64,000 bases of DNA. Source: Sordaria brevicollis. Taxonomy: Eukaryota; Ascomycota; Sordariomycetes; Sordariales; Sordariaceae. The notes beneath the pieces are model-generated. The model ran no database searches, was not told the origin of the DNA, and saw nothing but the letters and a program-made list of their open reading frames with translations. Of this stretch, positions 48,994 through 60,305 are shown in pieces (within the stretch, counting starts at the first letter, position 1; each line of letters opens with the position of its first letter). A program made the position numbers and the translations under genes. The DNA is taken from contig JAUTDP010000005.1 in the NCBI GenBank assembly GCA_033439795.1, forward strand, positions 2,819,001-2,883,000, read 5' to 3'.

Positions 48994-49418
48994 ATAAAAA
49001 GTGATGAAGAGGATGAAGTTGGGAAATTTGGGGAGACGATGGAACTTTGGCCTTTTCAACTCCTATCCTAACGTTATTTATTTTTTCGTTGCTCTTTCCC
49101 AACCTTCTTTCTTTCATCGTCCCTTCCTAAAATGGAAGGCTTCTACAGCTGTTTTAGCTCCCGCTTATTGCACATGGCGCCCCAGTTTTCCTTGAGCCAA
49201 TGGGAGCCTGACCTATTTGGAACGGTTTCTCTGAAGTGAACGGTTATTTTGAGGTGAACGGTTATTTCAGATTAACGGTTATCTGGGCTCCTAGATTCCT
49301 AGTAATGTAGATTGAACATAGAGTTGTTTAGTTACCTCTAGCGATGCAGAGGTCGATTAGAAGTTGGGACGGATGATCTCAAAGGGTGGACAGATGACGG
49401 GATCGGAATGGGGTGGAC

Positions 49419-49676
49419 TCACGATATATGTACCTGGATGTTGACCACCACTGAGGGCATAATCTGTCTGACCACTGCTAACAACCCTGCTCTCACATTG
49501 TATATTACTATAAATACGGCTTTTCTATCCCAGACTTGGTGCGACTTCCATTTTGTCAACAAACCATAGAGGTATCCAGTTTCAGTGTTTGACGATCCAA
49601 GACGACTGTATTCGAGAACTTTAGCCAGATCCCAATGAGGGATGTAGGCGCACTCTACACTTAACATCTCACCCAC
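49419..49676 (-). CDS. Paralogous - strand ORF C1, unknown
   Basis: The - strand frame ends YGLLTKWKSHQVWDRKAVF...LAVVRQIMPSVVVNIQ and stops soon after a GTACAT sequence that could be a 5' splice site. A similar frame (C2) lies at 51217-51405, at the same relative place after copy 10. Similarity at the protein level (T-K/T-W-K-S, R-K, V-V-R, V-V-V-x-I-Q) suggests a real coding segment, but shared DNA descent alone could explain it. Not recognised. Confidence 0.3.
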   Translation of the reverse strand: MGEMLSVECAYIPHWDLAKVLEYSRLGSSNTETGYLYGLLTKWKSHQVWDRKAVFIVIYNVRAGLLAVVRQIMPSVVVNIQVHIS

Positions 49677-50168
49677 GATGTGACAGATGTGTATAGGTAC
49701 GTAGTGACATACTTGCTGACCTCGTCTGCCACAAGTTCCGTCTTTGTAGCGTTGATAGAGAAGTCGAAGTCTTTTCCATGCCGTCTTCCTCGACTCTCAG
49801 TCTACATCCAGGCCTCGAGGTAGTTTTCTTTCATTCCCTACAGTCCTCCCCGGTCTTCTTTGTTTCCCGCGCCATCTTTCCCACCGCGACACTTTCATCA
49901 CCCTGGCTATCGCGGTCCGCTTTGCAGCATCCTTCGCGATCACATCGTCTCTTGCACCCTATCGCCTCCGCTGCGCCAAACCTGTGGTATCGCATGGCGA
50001 TCCTTCCCGTCATCACCAGCTCCCACCAATCTCCCGTCTCTACGCGGTATAGTAAATTTCAACGATAGTTCGAATCGGTTCACCACTCCGCCTATAATAG
50101 CGGCAACCGCCATCTGAGTAGCCACCCCTCTAGATTCAGCCCGACTTCACATCACCCTTCGCTTCATC
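49677..50168. other. Leader of copy 10
   Basis: C/T-rich + strand like the copy 9 leader, including an ATCGCGGTC...GCATC...CGCCTCCG stretch shared with 46820-46880. No gene seen. Confidence 0.4.
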
Positions 50169-50776
50169 ACGGCGTTCAACGGCGGTCAAGGAGGTAATCC
50201 CGGCCAGGCTCAACAGCCTCAGATTATTTTTCAACACCTGGCACCCAACGGTGCTCTTTTCCAAGCAATGCAGTTTAACGGCCAAGCAGTCCCGCCCCAT
50301 ATACCAGCCCAGGTTGCTCACCTCCTAGCAGCGCCTACGGGTCCTACCGGCGACTTCAATCAGCATTACCACCATGCCGAAGCTCCGCAGGCCCCCGCTC
50401 AGCCCGTGCCGGCCGCCGCCGCCGCCGCCCCTCTAACTGCGCATCCGCAGGCAAATCACCCGGAAGTTCGCCATCTGCACACACTCAGAAGTACCACACC
50501 AAAGGCTGAGGTTGAACAAGTCATTATGGCGGCTGCCGACATACTACACGCAGACCATAAGAAGATATGTAGCAGCGAGGGCTGTGGCCGGAGGGCCTAG
50601 AGGCCCAACGGCCGGTCTCGCAAGTGTATCCTGCACCTTCAGAACCGTCCTGCTCTGATGACGCGTGTGCAAATCCTCATCCGGAAGGCCGCGGTGAAGG
50701 TACATGCTCCAATTATTATTGCTTTATGGAGCGTCAGGTGGCGCAGCGTTGTGTAGACTATAACCCTAATGCATGA
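50169..50776 (+). pseudogene. Group A copy 10, lost start and one frameshift, keeps the UAG
   Basis: The frame aligning with the copy 9 N-terminus (G-G-N-P-G-Q..., L-A-P-N-G) has ACG at 50169 where copy 9 has ATG; the first in-frame ATG is 50268. ANHPEVRHLHTL...AADILHADH, C-S-S-E-G-C-G-R-R-A leads to TAG 50598-50600. The frame continues through RSRKC-I-L-H and VQILIRKA, then a one-base deletion near 50690 shifts it. In the shifted frame C-S-N-Y-Y and C-V-D-Y appear, so two knuckle cysteines are Tyr (TGC/TGT to TAT, a G-to-A change compatible with mild RIP). It ends at TGA 50774-50776. A recently decayed duplicate of copy 9. Confidence 0.65.
50598..50600 (+). other. Conserved in-frame UAG, pseudogene copy 10
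   Basis: A perfect 5-bp stem, GGGCC (50593-50597) with GGCCC (50602-50606), closes the tetraloop TAGA, so the adenosine is fully exposed in the loop. Confidence 0.75.
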
Positions 50777-51216
50777 GCGTTTCAGTCAATCTAGCTTTGA
50801 AGTCTCGACTATACCGGCGGGAGGGGTCCTTCTAACCGGAGCAACTCTCGCCCGATGAGTGACCCTGATACCTGGACAAGACACGGCTTCAGGTCAGACT
50901 CAATAAGGTAGCCGTCTTGTACCGGTCGTTTCCATCTCAAATTCTTCTTGGTGTAGCATCGACTCTTTTGACCTTGTGCGCTGGAACTGGACGGCATACC
51001 CGCAAGCTTGGTCGTGTAGTAATCAAGGTCATTGAGGGCGACGGCAGGAGGATCTGGGAGTTGGAAAGTCGGAGTCACTGGAGTTTTGGAAGAAGTGATG
51101 GTCAGTACATATTGATTTCTACCTTACTGTGCATTTCGGAGCTTGGTGAGGATGATGGAAAGACAATTTGGCTTCAAAGGGTCGGCAGAACACGGAATCA
51201 GAGGGATAGATTGGAC
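50777..51216. other. 3' flank of copy 10
   Basis: Noncoding, paralogous to the copy 9 3' flank (48.2-48.3 kb). No independent gene. Confidence 0.45.
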
Positions 51217-51405
51217 TCACGGTACCTGTATAATGACCACCACCAAAGACGGGCTCCTTCTCACGACATAAAGAGCTTTGCTCGCAAAGTGTAGAGTCGT
51301 GTCAACGAATATCTTTTTTCTTTCCAAGACTTCGCGTGATTTCCATGTTGTGACTGAGCCATATCCACACTCTAGTTTGACAGTTTGATGGGTAGACCCG
51401 TACAA
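51217..51405 (-). CDS. Paralogous - strand ORF C2, unknown
   Basis: The - strand frame reads YGSVTTWKSREVLERKKIF...LYVVRRSPSLVVVIIQ and matches C1 at 49.4 kb; it also ends beside a GTACCGTGAG sequence resembling a 5' splice site. An overlapping 137-codon frame (51302-51715) lies out of phase upstream. If real, this would be an internal exon of a - strand gene duplicated with copies 9 and 10. Not recognised; low confidence. Confidence 0.3.
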   Translation of the reverse strand: MYGSTHQTVKLECGYGSVTTWKSREVLERKKIFVDTTLHFASKALYVVRRSPSLVVVIIQVP

Positions 51406-52357
51406 CTAACAGGGCAATCGAAGTGTTGTCAGCACCATCTCCTAAGCAGTGGCGGGATCGACAATCCTCGAGCTTTAAATATCGCGGAATGGAGCGTTGA
51501 GGTCGTGAAATATACTCTTGGGATTCCGCCGTCGGTGAGTTATGGATGTCTGTCTTTATGTTGTACCACCAGGCTTGGACAGGTAATGACGAGAAGGTAT
51601 CGGAAGAGAACAAGAACATCACCGAGATGGTGTAGGCAGTGATTAATTCGAAGACAATGTTTGAGCTTGAGTTGGAGTTTGGAACTTCGGTCACTTTGCA
51701 TTCTGATGGAATCATGTTCGCATGACTCGGGCGAACTCAATTGGAAGGTGCATAGCTCAAACTTCAACTCCGATCACGCTGTTCACAGATGTATGTCGGC
51801 ATAATGCTTCTGCATGTCGTGCATAAACAAGGTAGTTCTTTCCCCATATGCTCTCCGAGTTCCCTGTTGCCGAGATCGCTCGCAAATCTCCTTGAATTTG
51901 GCTCCGAGACAATCCCGACACATTGGCACGGGGTCACTCTTGCCACATAATTACGTTGCAATGTCCCTTTGATCTTGTTCTTTTCACACTTGTTTTTTCT
52001 TTTTTTGACATGGGAATCACCACCGGTACATTTCTTGCTGCAGCTGCGCCAAATTGGAGATGCACACGCACTCCATTCTTTTTGCAACAAAACATTCGTG
52101 CCCTCCTTCCCACATGCATCTTTCCTACCCGTCTTCATGCATGTCATATTTGATCCTGCCCTGCATATACTTCGCTAACAAGTTTGGAGTCGCTCTAGAG
52201 CATATGCAACTCGGACTTTCTCTCGTAGCTCTCCAACCAACTCAAGATCCATCAGCCAAGCTACCATGTAGATAATGCATGTCCACTTCATGTTCTCATT
52301 AACTGATCCCCAACATAACTTGTATTTCCACTGGTTGCGTAGTTCCCAGACACGCGA
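51406..52357. other. Intergenic
   Basis: Several overlapping frames but no domain, family member or repeat that I can support. Confidence 0.4.
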
Positions 52358-52521
52358 CTACTTCATTCTGCCATACTTCTTGTCATAGCAATCTAAACAC
52401 CACTTGCTCTCGGAACGCTGGGGCTGCCTCATACAATTTGTACAGGTTAAGATACCCTGCTCGGCCCAGTCGTCGATCTGAGCCCAGCGGGCTACATCGA
52501 TATTTCGCTTTACACTACAAT
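52358..52521 (-). pseudogene. Group B copy 2, distal (C-terminal) part
   Basis: The - strand frame begins at the insertion junction and reads C-S-V-K-R-N-I, W-A-Q-I-D-D-W-A-E-Q-G, then C-T-N-C and, 11 residues on, C-L-D-C, a basic tail and TAG 52358-52360. It is clearly homologous to the end of the intact group B gene at 60.3 kb. The N-terminal part lies 7 kb away at 59.5-59.9 kb, separated by a copia element. The insertion fell in a knuckle cysteine codon. Confidence 0.75.
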
Positions 52522-52699
52522 TGTTGAAGCCATTCACATGTCTTGGCATAGTGGATACGATCCACACATGGTTTCCCTTATATATATAACTAGACTTCGT
52601 CTCCCTCCTCTCTTACTCTCTCTCTCTTTAATTAATTAATCAAACTTTACCACTATATTCTCGCCTCCTTTACGTAATATTCATCTATATAGTTCAACA
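52522..52699 (+). repeat. Left LTR
   Basis: The outer portion keeps CA/TG dinucleotides (for example CACATGTC and CACACATGG), while the distal portion toward the interior is changed (ATATTCATCTATATAG versus ATGCTCATCCGTATGG in the right LTR). Confidence 0.85.
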
Positions 52700-55600
52700 A
52701 ATTATAAGCCCGGCAACGCTTACACGTTATATTCAATTCAATTAAATTAAAAAATCCTTACCTACCCCCTCCTTCCCTTTCCTCCTTTAATTTTCCTTAT
52801 TTCTTTTATTTTTCTATTACTTTAATATAACTTATATTCGAAAGGTTTTTACCTCCTTCATAAAATATAAAACGCTATTACTAATATAATTATAATCTAT
52901 AACTTAAATTAACGTATAAACCGTTTAGCGGTTAAAGATTCGGTAATTTAAAACGCGGAAATATCGCGTTATAAATATATTAATTTTTTATAAATTCTAT
53001 TATATAATTTATTATAAATTCTACCCAAAATTATTATATCTTTTTTATAATTTAATAAAATTAATATATTTATTAATAATATCCGTTTTACTTTAATGGA
53101 AGTGCGATTTTTTTATTAAAAAAATCGTTCTCGATTATTTAAATACTTTATTAACGTATAACGTATAATTAATTCCCGTATCTATTTTATTATCCGTTAA
53201 TAATAATACTTATTATACTTTATAATACGATTATTAAATATTTTAAATATTTATATTTATATTTATATTTAAAATTCGGTATATTTACTTTATAAAAAAT
53301 TTTTAATAAATTTCGAATAAAATATATTAATATAATTTCCGACCGCGCTTTATAAAATTATTTACTATACGTTAATATTTACGTTGTAATTTCGCGTATT
53401 TATTAAAAAAGATTATTATTATATTATATATTTTCTATCCTTTATTTTAAAACTTATTATTTATTACGCTATTATTTCCTACTTTTATTACTTCTCTTTC
53501 TAATATTATTACCAACCTTATTCTATTTTTACCTCTAAATTCTACTAATATTTAGGGTTTTACTATTAAATTACTTATTCCCCTAATTCCTATTATTCCT
53601 TTAATTCCCGTTATTCCTTTAATTCCTACTTCTCCTTCGTATTTAAATACTTAATTTCGCTATTTATCCAAATTATAAAAATAATTAATAAATCTTTCGA
53701 AAAATTTTTCGACGTCCTATTCTTTAAAAGCGGTAATTATAATTATATAACGTAGCGTAAATTTTTCTCGGCCTTTATTATATTATATTCGATTTTTAAT
53801 ATTTATAATAACCCCGCGCCTTTTAAACTTTATAATAACACCCTTAATTAAAAGAATAAAAAAAAATATAATACTTAATAAATTAAATAGCGTTAATAAT
53901 TATATATTTTCGCTTTAAAGCTTGCCCCTATTATTTATAACAATTTTAAAAATACCGGTTATAAAATTAGTTATACAATTTTTAATTAGGCCTAAAATAA
54001 ATATTATTTATATAATACAAAGGATTATCATAATACCTTCGTACGCTTTTATAAATTCTCTTTAATTAATTATAGCAATATTATTACGGATTTTATAAAT
54101 AAAATCTAAATTATTTAAAAGGAATTAGCCGAAATAAATCCGGAATATATTAAATTTTAAATCCTTTAATTAATCGACTACTTCCTTTTCGGATTAAGCC
54201 TAAAATATAATACCTTTATATTTCGGTTTATTTAAAATTATTTTATTCTACCGGAATAGGATAATTTAAACGTTATAATTCGTTATATTATTATATTTAA
54301 TTAAATTAAACGTATTATTAAAATTAAAAAGGTATTAATTAATTAATATTAGGATTAGGATAAAGAAAAGAAAGAAATCCGTTTCGATTTATAAGCTACC
54401 CTAATCGCCTACGTCTCTTAAAACCCCTCCTTATTTAAACCTAAAAATATTAATAAGCGCGCCCACAATTCGGGTTCTATAAATAAAAAATAAAAATTAT
54501 ATTCCCTCTATAAAATATTTAATTATAGCGACGAACGTTATAACGTTTAATACCCCGAAAAATATATTAATAAAAGCTAAAGCGACGTTTTTAAAGCTAT
54601 TTCGTTAAATATTTAACCCTTTACCGCTATATTAATTATAATAAATTTAAATAAAATATTCGATAATAAAAAACTTTTAAAAAATTTTTACTTTAATAAA
54701 CGTTCGTATACTAATTAAAGTATACCCGGCCTATAATCCCTTCTCTCGAATATTATAAATCTAATAGTACCTAATATCGTTACCGACCTATATTCCTTTT
54801 TTACCCCTATATTATCTTTAATTTCTCTTATTTTCTTAAGGGGAATATTATTTAATTATACTTCCTAATAAAACGCTTAAATATTATTTTATAATATCCT
54901 ATTATTTACTTTTAATTTTATTTTATTTATTCCTATAATATCCAAGGTTATATCTTAACGAAGGGGAATTTTAACCGAAGCCTTTACTAACCCCCTACCT
55001 ACTTCTAATTCTATTTCTTTCGTTTTTATATTAATTACGCTTTTAATATTAGGTTTTTAAAATATTACCCTAACTTTCGTTAATATAATTTTAATTACCG
55101 ATTAATTTCTAAATGTATTACCCCTTTTTAATTCCAAATTCGCTAATAAAGTCGTCGCCTTATTTATATTTAAAGCCCGCTATAATTTTCTATACAATTT
55201 CTAATATATTATTATTATCGATTTAAACGCTATTAATTATATATTTTATAATAAAATTAATTTTCGGAATTTACGTCCCTATATTAACCTTCTAATTATA
55301 AAAATAAATAATATAAAAATTACCCTAAAAAGGACCGGCATTTACGTACTTCGAATTACTATAAATAAAGACGCTTCGTTTATTTTCCTCGAAAGAACTT
55401 ACTATTTATTAAAAATAGCCTATAATTTTCTTTCTATTTTATAATTAAATTATAAAGGCTTTATTATAATATTTAAAAACGGTATTATTATCGGAATATA
55501 TAATTATAAAATCCGCTTTAAAAACTTCGAAATTAATAGCATTTACGTTTTAAACTAATTAATTTCTAAATTTAACCCCCAATTACGCTTTACCCTTACC

Positions 55601-58600
55601 GCTTATACCGTAGAATATAAACGATTTAAAATTTAATATAAATAATTAACCTATTTTAATAAATTAAATATTACTACGCTCCAATCTATAATTACCGGTA
55701 TTTACCCCGTCCTTAATTCCTACTTTTATAATAAATATACTTTAAAACGGTTTAAATAAATTCCCTATAAAGTAATAATACGTAAGGGGAATCGGCCTTT
55801 CGAATATATTTATATTAATATATACGGCCTATTCCGCTTTAAAGGTCTAAAGGAATAAAAATATTAAATTATAATTACGAATAATTTTACCCAATTTATA
55901 TAATATTACGCTATTAAAACGAAGGATAAATTTCCGGACGTTATTAAATAATAGTATTATAAAATTAATAAACTTAAGCGCCCTATATAATATATATATT
56001 TAAATCGGATTAACGAAAATATTAACAAGAAATTTCAATATTAATACCAGAACCGTTTTATAATATTTAATTATTTTACAATTAATTAATATTAATAAAA
56101 CGGTATTATAGAACGTTTTAATAAGGTTTTATAAAAATATATTATTATTATTCTTCTCGCCGGAAATTTCTACTATTACCTTTAGCTAATCCTATTCTAA
56201 ATAATCGTATATTTTAAAAATAAGTCTCCTAATCGAATAATAAATAAAATTCTATTCGAAATATAATTCGGCTTTAAACTTAATCTCTCCTACCTTAGGG
56301 TTATTAACGCCCTTTACTATTATAAACTTATTAATATAAACTTTCTAAGAAAGTTAACCTTTATAACCGGCCGAAATAAATTATTAGACTATAAAAAATT
56401 AATTAATTATATCATCTTTATAAATAATAATAAAATTATTAATACTAATAATATAATTATTAATAAAACGTATATATATATTTCTACTAACCCGATTACT
56501 ATTAACGAAGAAGATTTATTAAAATTACTACCCTCCCTTTCTACGCCCGTACTAACGTTTAATTATTCTAATACTTTTATTATAATTTTTAATATTAATA
56601 ACCCTTTAATCCCTACGTTTTCCCCTCTTTTTATAACCCCTTTTCCTAAATTAAATATACCCGATATTATAACGGAAAGGTACTTAAGCTCCCTAAATAT
56701 CCTTCCCGTTATTTCCTTTTTACCCTTTTAATTAAGGGGAATTCCCTTAAATTCTAAATCCGAATTAAATACAAATTATAAGGGAATTTTAATATTATAA
56801 TCGGAAGGAAATTCTAATTTAATTACGCCGCTTTTATATTAACCTACGCTCTCCGATTTACCTTCTTTACTATTTTCTAGCGTTTAATCCTTTTAACCCT
56901 CTTTTTTAAAGGATTTATTATAATACCCCGCTTTAATAATATTATTTAAATCTTTATTTATATTCGATATTATTTATATCGGCGGTAATCTAAGCCTTTT
57001 TAACCCTAACTACTTATATTCCGTTATAAATCGCTACCCTAAATTCCGTCCCTTAAATTCTATTATTTTCAATAAATAATAATTATTATTAATAATTATA
57101 AATAGATAAAAACCCAATTTATTAATTTTTATTATTTTTATTATCCTATTTATTATAAAATTTTAAATACTTCGAAAAGTTAAATAACGTCCCAATTAAT
57201 TATAATAATTTAAAATTATATAAACCGAATACAATTCTTTTATTAAAAATAAAATTTAAATACTTATTTTGCTTAATATCGGCTAATAACTTTTAATTGG
57301 AAAATAAGTTTATAAATTCAAAATTAATCTTAATAGCGAAATCTTTTATTATAAAATTCGTTAAATAATTTATAATTTCGAATAATAAGAAAGGATTAAT
57401 TATAATAAAATTTTCGTTTCGGTTATAAAACCTATAAGCTATAAATTTATTTTTATATTTACCGCTACCTTCGATTTAAAATTAGAATAAATAAACGTTT
57501 AAACCGCTTTTTTTTATAACCTTATTAAAAAAGAAATTTACGTAATATAACCGCCTAATATTATTATAAATAATTTAAAAAGGCTTTATAAACTTAACTA
57601 CGCCCTTTATAAATTAAAGCAAAATCTTTACGTATAATATAATACTTTAATTACCTTCTTCGCCAATTTCGGTTTTAAACTATTTTTATCCAATATTATT
57701 ATCTTTAATAAAGGAATAATTTTCATTACTATTTATATTAACGATTTATTTATTATAAGCCCCTCTAAATTTAAAATTTAAGCTTTAAAAAGCGCCTTTA
57801 ACTAACGTTTTAAAATAATTAATATAAGTTTGTATTTATATTATTTAAATATATTAATTATTTATAATAAATTAAATTATACTATCCAATTTAATTAAAA
57901 AGCCTATATTAAAAAAATATTCGAAAATTTTAATATATTTAATAGTAAATTAATATTAATACTTATAGAAATAAATAAAGTACCTAAACCCCTTAAAGAT
58001 TTTCAAACTTCCAATAATAATAAGTATTAATATACCCACGCTATCGGCTCGCTTATATACACTATATTTAATATATAATTAAATATCGCCTTCGTAATAT
58101 CCTTTTATAATTACTATTTTACTAAATTTATTAAAATGTATATTATAATTATAAAACATATCTTCCAATACCTCCAATATACCCTAAATTATTATTTTAT
58201 TTATATATTTAATTTTACTTTTAATTTTGGGTATACCTTTTTAAATTACTTTAATTTTAATTAGGGCGGATATAACGCTACTAACCAATCTATTAAAGGA
58301 TATATTTTCTAAATTAATAACGCTTCTATTAATTAATTTTTTAAACGTTAATAAACTATTATTTTATCCTCTTACAAAATAAAAATTATAATACAAATTT
58401 AAATATTTAAAAAAATTACATAACTTAAATAATTATTAATTAATTTTATTTATATACTTACTTAAACCACCCTCATTCATTATAATAATTAAAACGCTAT
58501 ATAATTTGCGAATAACCTTCAATATTATTCCAAAACGAAATATATTAAAATCTAATATATATAATATTATAAAGCGTAAAGCCGTAGCGAAATTACCTTC

Positions 58601-59370
58601 AAATATATCCTTACAACCGAATAAATAACCGATATTTTTATAAAAGCCCTACCTAAAAACGTTTTTTAATACTACTATAAATCCCTTAGGGTATTCCCTA
58701 CTATATTACTTATTACGATTTAATATTTTATACCGCTATATTATTATATTAATTCGTTTAATTAATTATTATTTTATTAATACCCTTACTTACCCCTTAT
58801 ATTTCTTATCTCTCGGTTTATTCTATATTTAATTAATCCCCTTATAATTCTACTACCCCTCAATCTATTAAAAATATAACCCAATAATTAAACCCGCAAT
58901 TTTTTAACTCTACGAAATTCGCTATTATATAGGATTTTAAAAATCGATTTACAATATTTCGTAGGAATTTTAAAAATCGATTTACAACTATTCTTTACCT
59001 TCTTATAACCTTATAATTATATTTTTACTACTATTATATTTATTTCGACGAAACGAATCGATTAATATTATTTACGAAATTTTACGACTACTATATTAAA
59101 AATTCTTATTATTTTTATACTTTTTATTATTTTTTTTTTTCTTCCCTCTTAAGAATTTCTCCCTTTAATCATTCCCCTTTTTCTTTATATATCCCCTCTA
59201 ATAATAATCCTTTTTCCTATTGGGTTTTATTAATATTAATTATAATGGGCGAAGAAGAGAATTACTTATAAATAATTTTACTTTTACCGCTTTTGGTAAT
59301 TACTCCCTCTATTTTTTTATTTACCCGTTTATTATTATATAAGGCAATTTATATTTAGATCGAGGGGGAG

Positions 59371-59548
59371 TGTTAAAGCTATTTATATATCTTGGCATAA
59401 TAGATACGATCTACATATAGTTTCCCTTATATATATAATTAGACTTCGTCTCCCTCCTCTCTTACTCTCTCTCTCTTTAATTAATTAATTAAGCTTTACC
59501 ACCATATTCTCGCCTCCTTCACGTGATGCTCATCCGTATGGTTCAACA
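59371..59548 (+). repeat. Right LTR
   Basis: The inner portion is mutated (TTATATATCTTGGCATAATAG), while the outer portion near 59515-59548 is intact. This complements the left LTR and locates the RIP boundary inside each LTR. Confidence 0.85.
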
Positions 59549-59890
59549 ATAATGCCTGCATACTGTCGCCCTCTTCTGCTAGACGGGGTGATTGTTGTAG
59601 GTACCGCAGGGCGGAAAGTTGGTAGAAGGCACCGCCTCGGTGTGCTGGGTGTTGCTGGTGTCTTTGCTCAATGGCTTGCTTGTCAACGGGAAAAGACTCA
59701 TCGACGGGCTGAGAAGGCTTGGCGCAATAGAAAGCCGTAACTCTGGCTGCGTGCACATTGATGTGCTGGTCGACGGTATTGTCAGACTCCGACTGGTGCA
59801 TGACGGACTGCAACGCTTTCTGTTGCGAATGGTGGGTGGCGTGATGAAAGTGGGTAGGGACGCTCCAGTCGCGGTGGTAGGTGAGGGCGT
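59549..59890 (-). pseudogene. Group B copy 2, proximal part with conserved UAG
   Basis: On the - strand, Y-H-R-D-W aligns with D-Y-M-R-D-W of the intact copy, followed by a diverged Gln/His-rich stretch. A frameshift precedes the knuckle: the frame C-G-T-Y-N-N-H-P-V, TAG 59579-59581, Q-K-R-A-T-V-C-R-H matches C-G-I-C-K-D-R-P-V, TAG, Q-K-G-A-T-I-C-R-Q. The copia element interrupts the next codon. Reading across the junction with one duplication copy (TTGT) would give the expected second Cys. The 5' limit of homology is uncertain. Confidence 0.65.
59579..59581 (-). other. Conserved in-frame UAG, group B pseudogene
   Basis: Same context as the intact copy (P-V-TAG-Q-K). A CCC/GGG pairing around it is possible but weak. 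Confidence 0.65.
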
Positions 59891-60305
59891 GGATGTGGTT
59901 GGAGGAAAGCATCAACTGGTCCAAGGATAAAGAAATTATATACGTTCCGTCTGAGAGAATCGTATAGTGATCTGGAAGAGACACAAAAAGCACGTGAGGA
60001 ACTGAACGAGACCAAAACACTACGACGATGAACGAAAATGGGCGGAATAGTGGAATTGAGTTGAGGACACTTTTCCTGCACGACGAAATAACTGAATATG
60101 GAATGGCAAACGGTCTCTGGAGCCTAGCTCCTTCCCTATTAGACAACCGCATCTTAAAGCGAGACTCTCTCCTTCCGCTTTTGGACGAGACGCTTTCACC
60201 CAAAAGAGCCTTCAAAACAATCGGACCCGCTTGTCTTCCTCCACCTGTCATACCTTCCACTTGATTGCCGAGAAACTCTCACGGCGCTGACGTAAGAAGA
60301 ACAGC

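Larger units (their letters stand above)
48551..49292. mobile_element. TIR element with repeated subterminal ACCGTTCAC motifs
   Basis: The left end (48551-48610) carries AATAACCGTACACC and AAACCGTTCACTT. The right end (49219-49292) carries their reverse complements in several copies (GTGAACGGTTATTTT and similar). The ends form imperfect inverted repeats of 60-75 bp with an extra unit on the right. The flanking duplication is unclear, so the exact ends are uncertain. Without this element the spacing after copies 9 and 10 becomes similar, supporting insertion after duplication. Confidence 0.6.
52522..59548 (+). mobile_element. RIP-degraded Ty1/copia element splitting group B copy 2
   Basis: LTRs of 178 bp at 52522-52699 and 59371-59548 begin TGTTGAA (right copy TGTTAAA) and end TTCAACA. 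The purine tract CGAGGGGGAG directly precedes the right LTR. The flanks are ACAAT (52517-52521) and ATAAT (59549-59553), a 5-bp duplication with one C-to-T (CpA) change. Decayed copia landmarks on the + strand follow copia order: integrase region near 55.4-56.3 kb, reverse transcriptase with a Y-x-N/D-D-L-type block near 57.73-57.76 kb, then RNase H-like blocks to 58.6 kb. All frames carry many stops; it is inactive. Confidence 0.9.
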
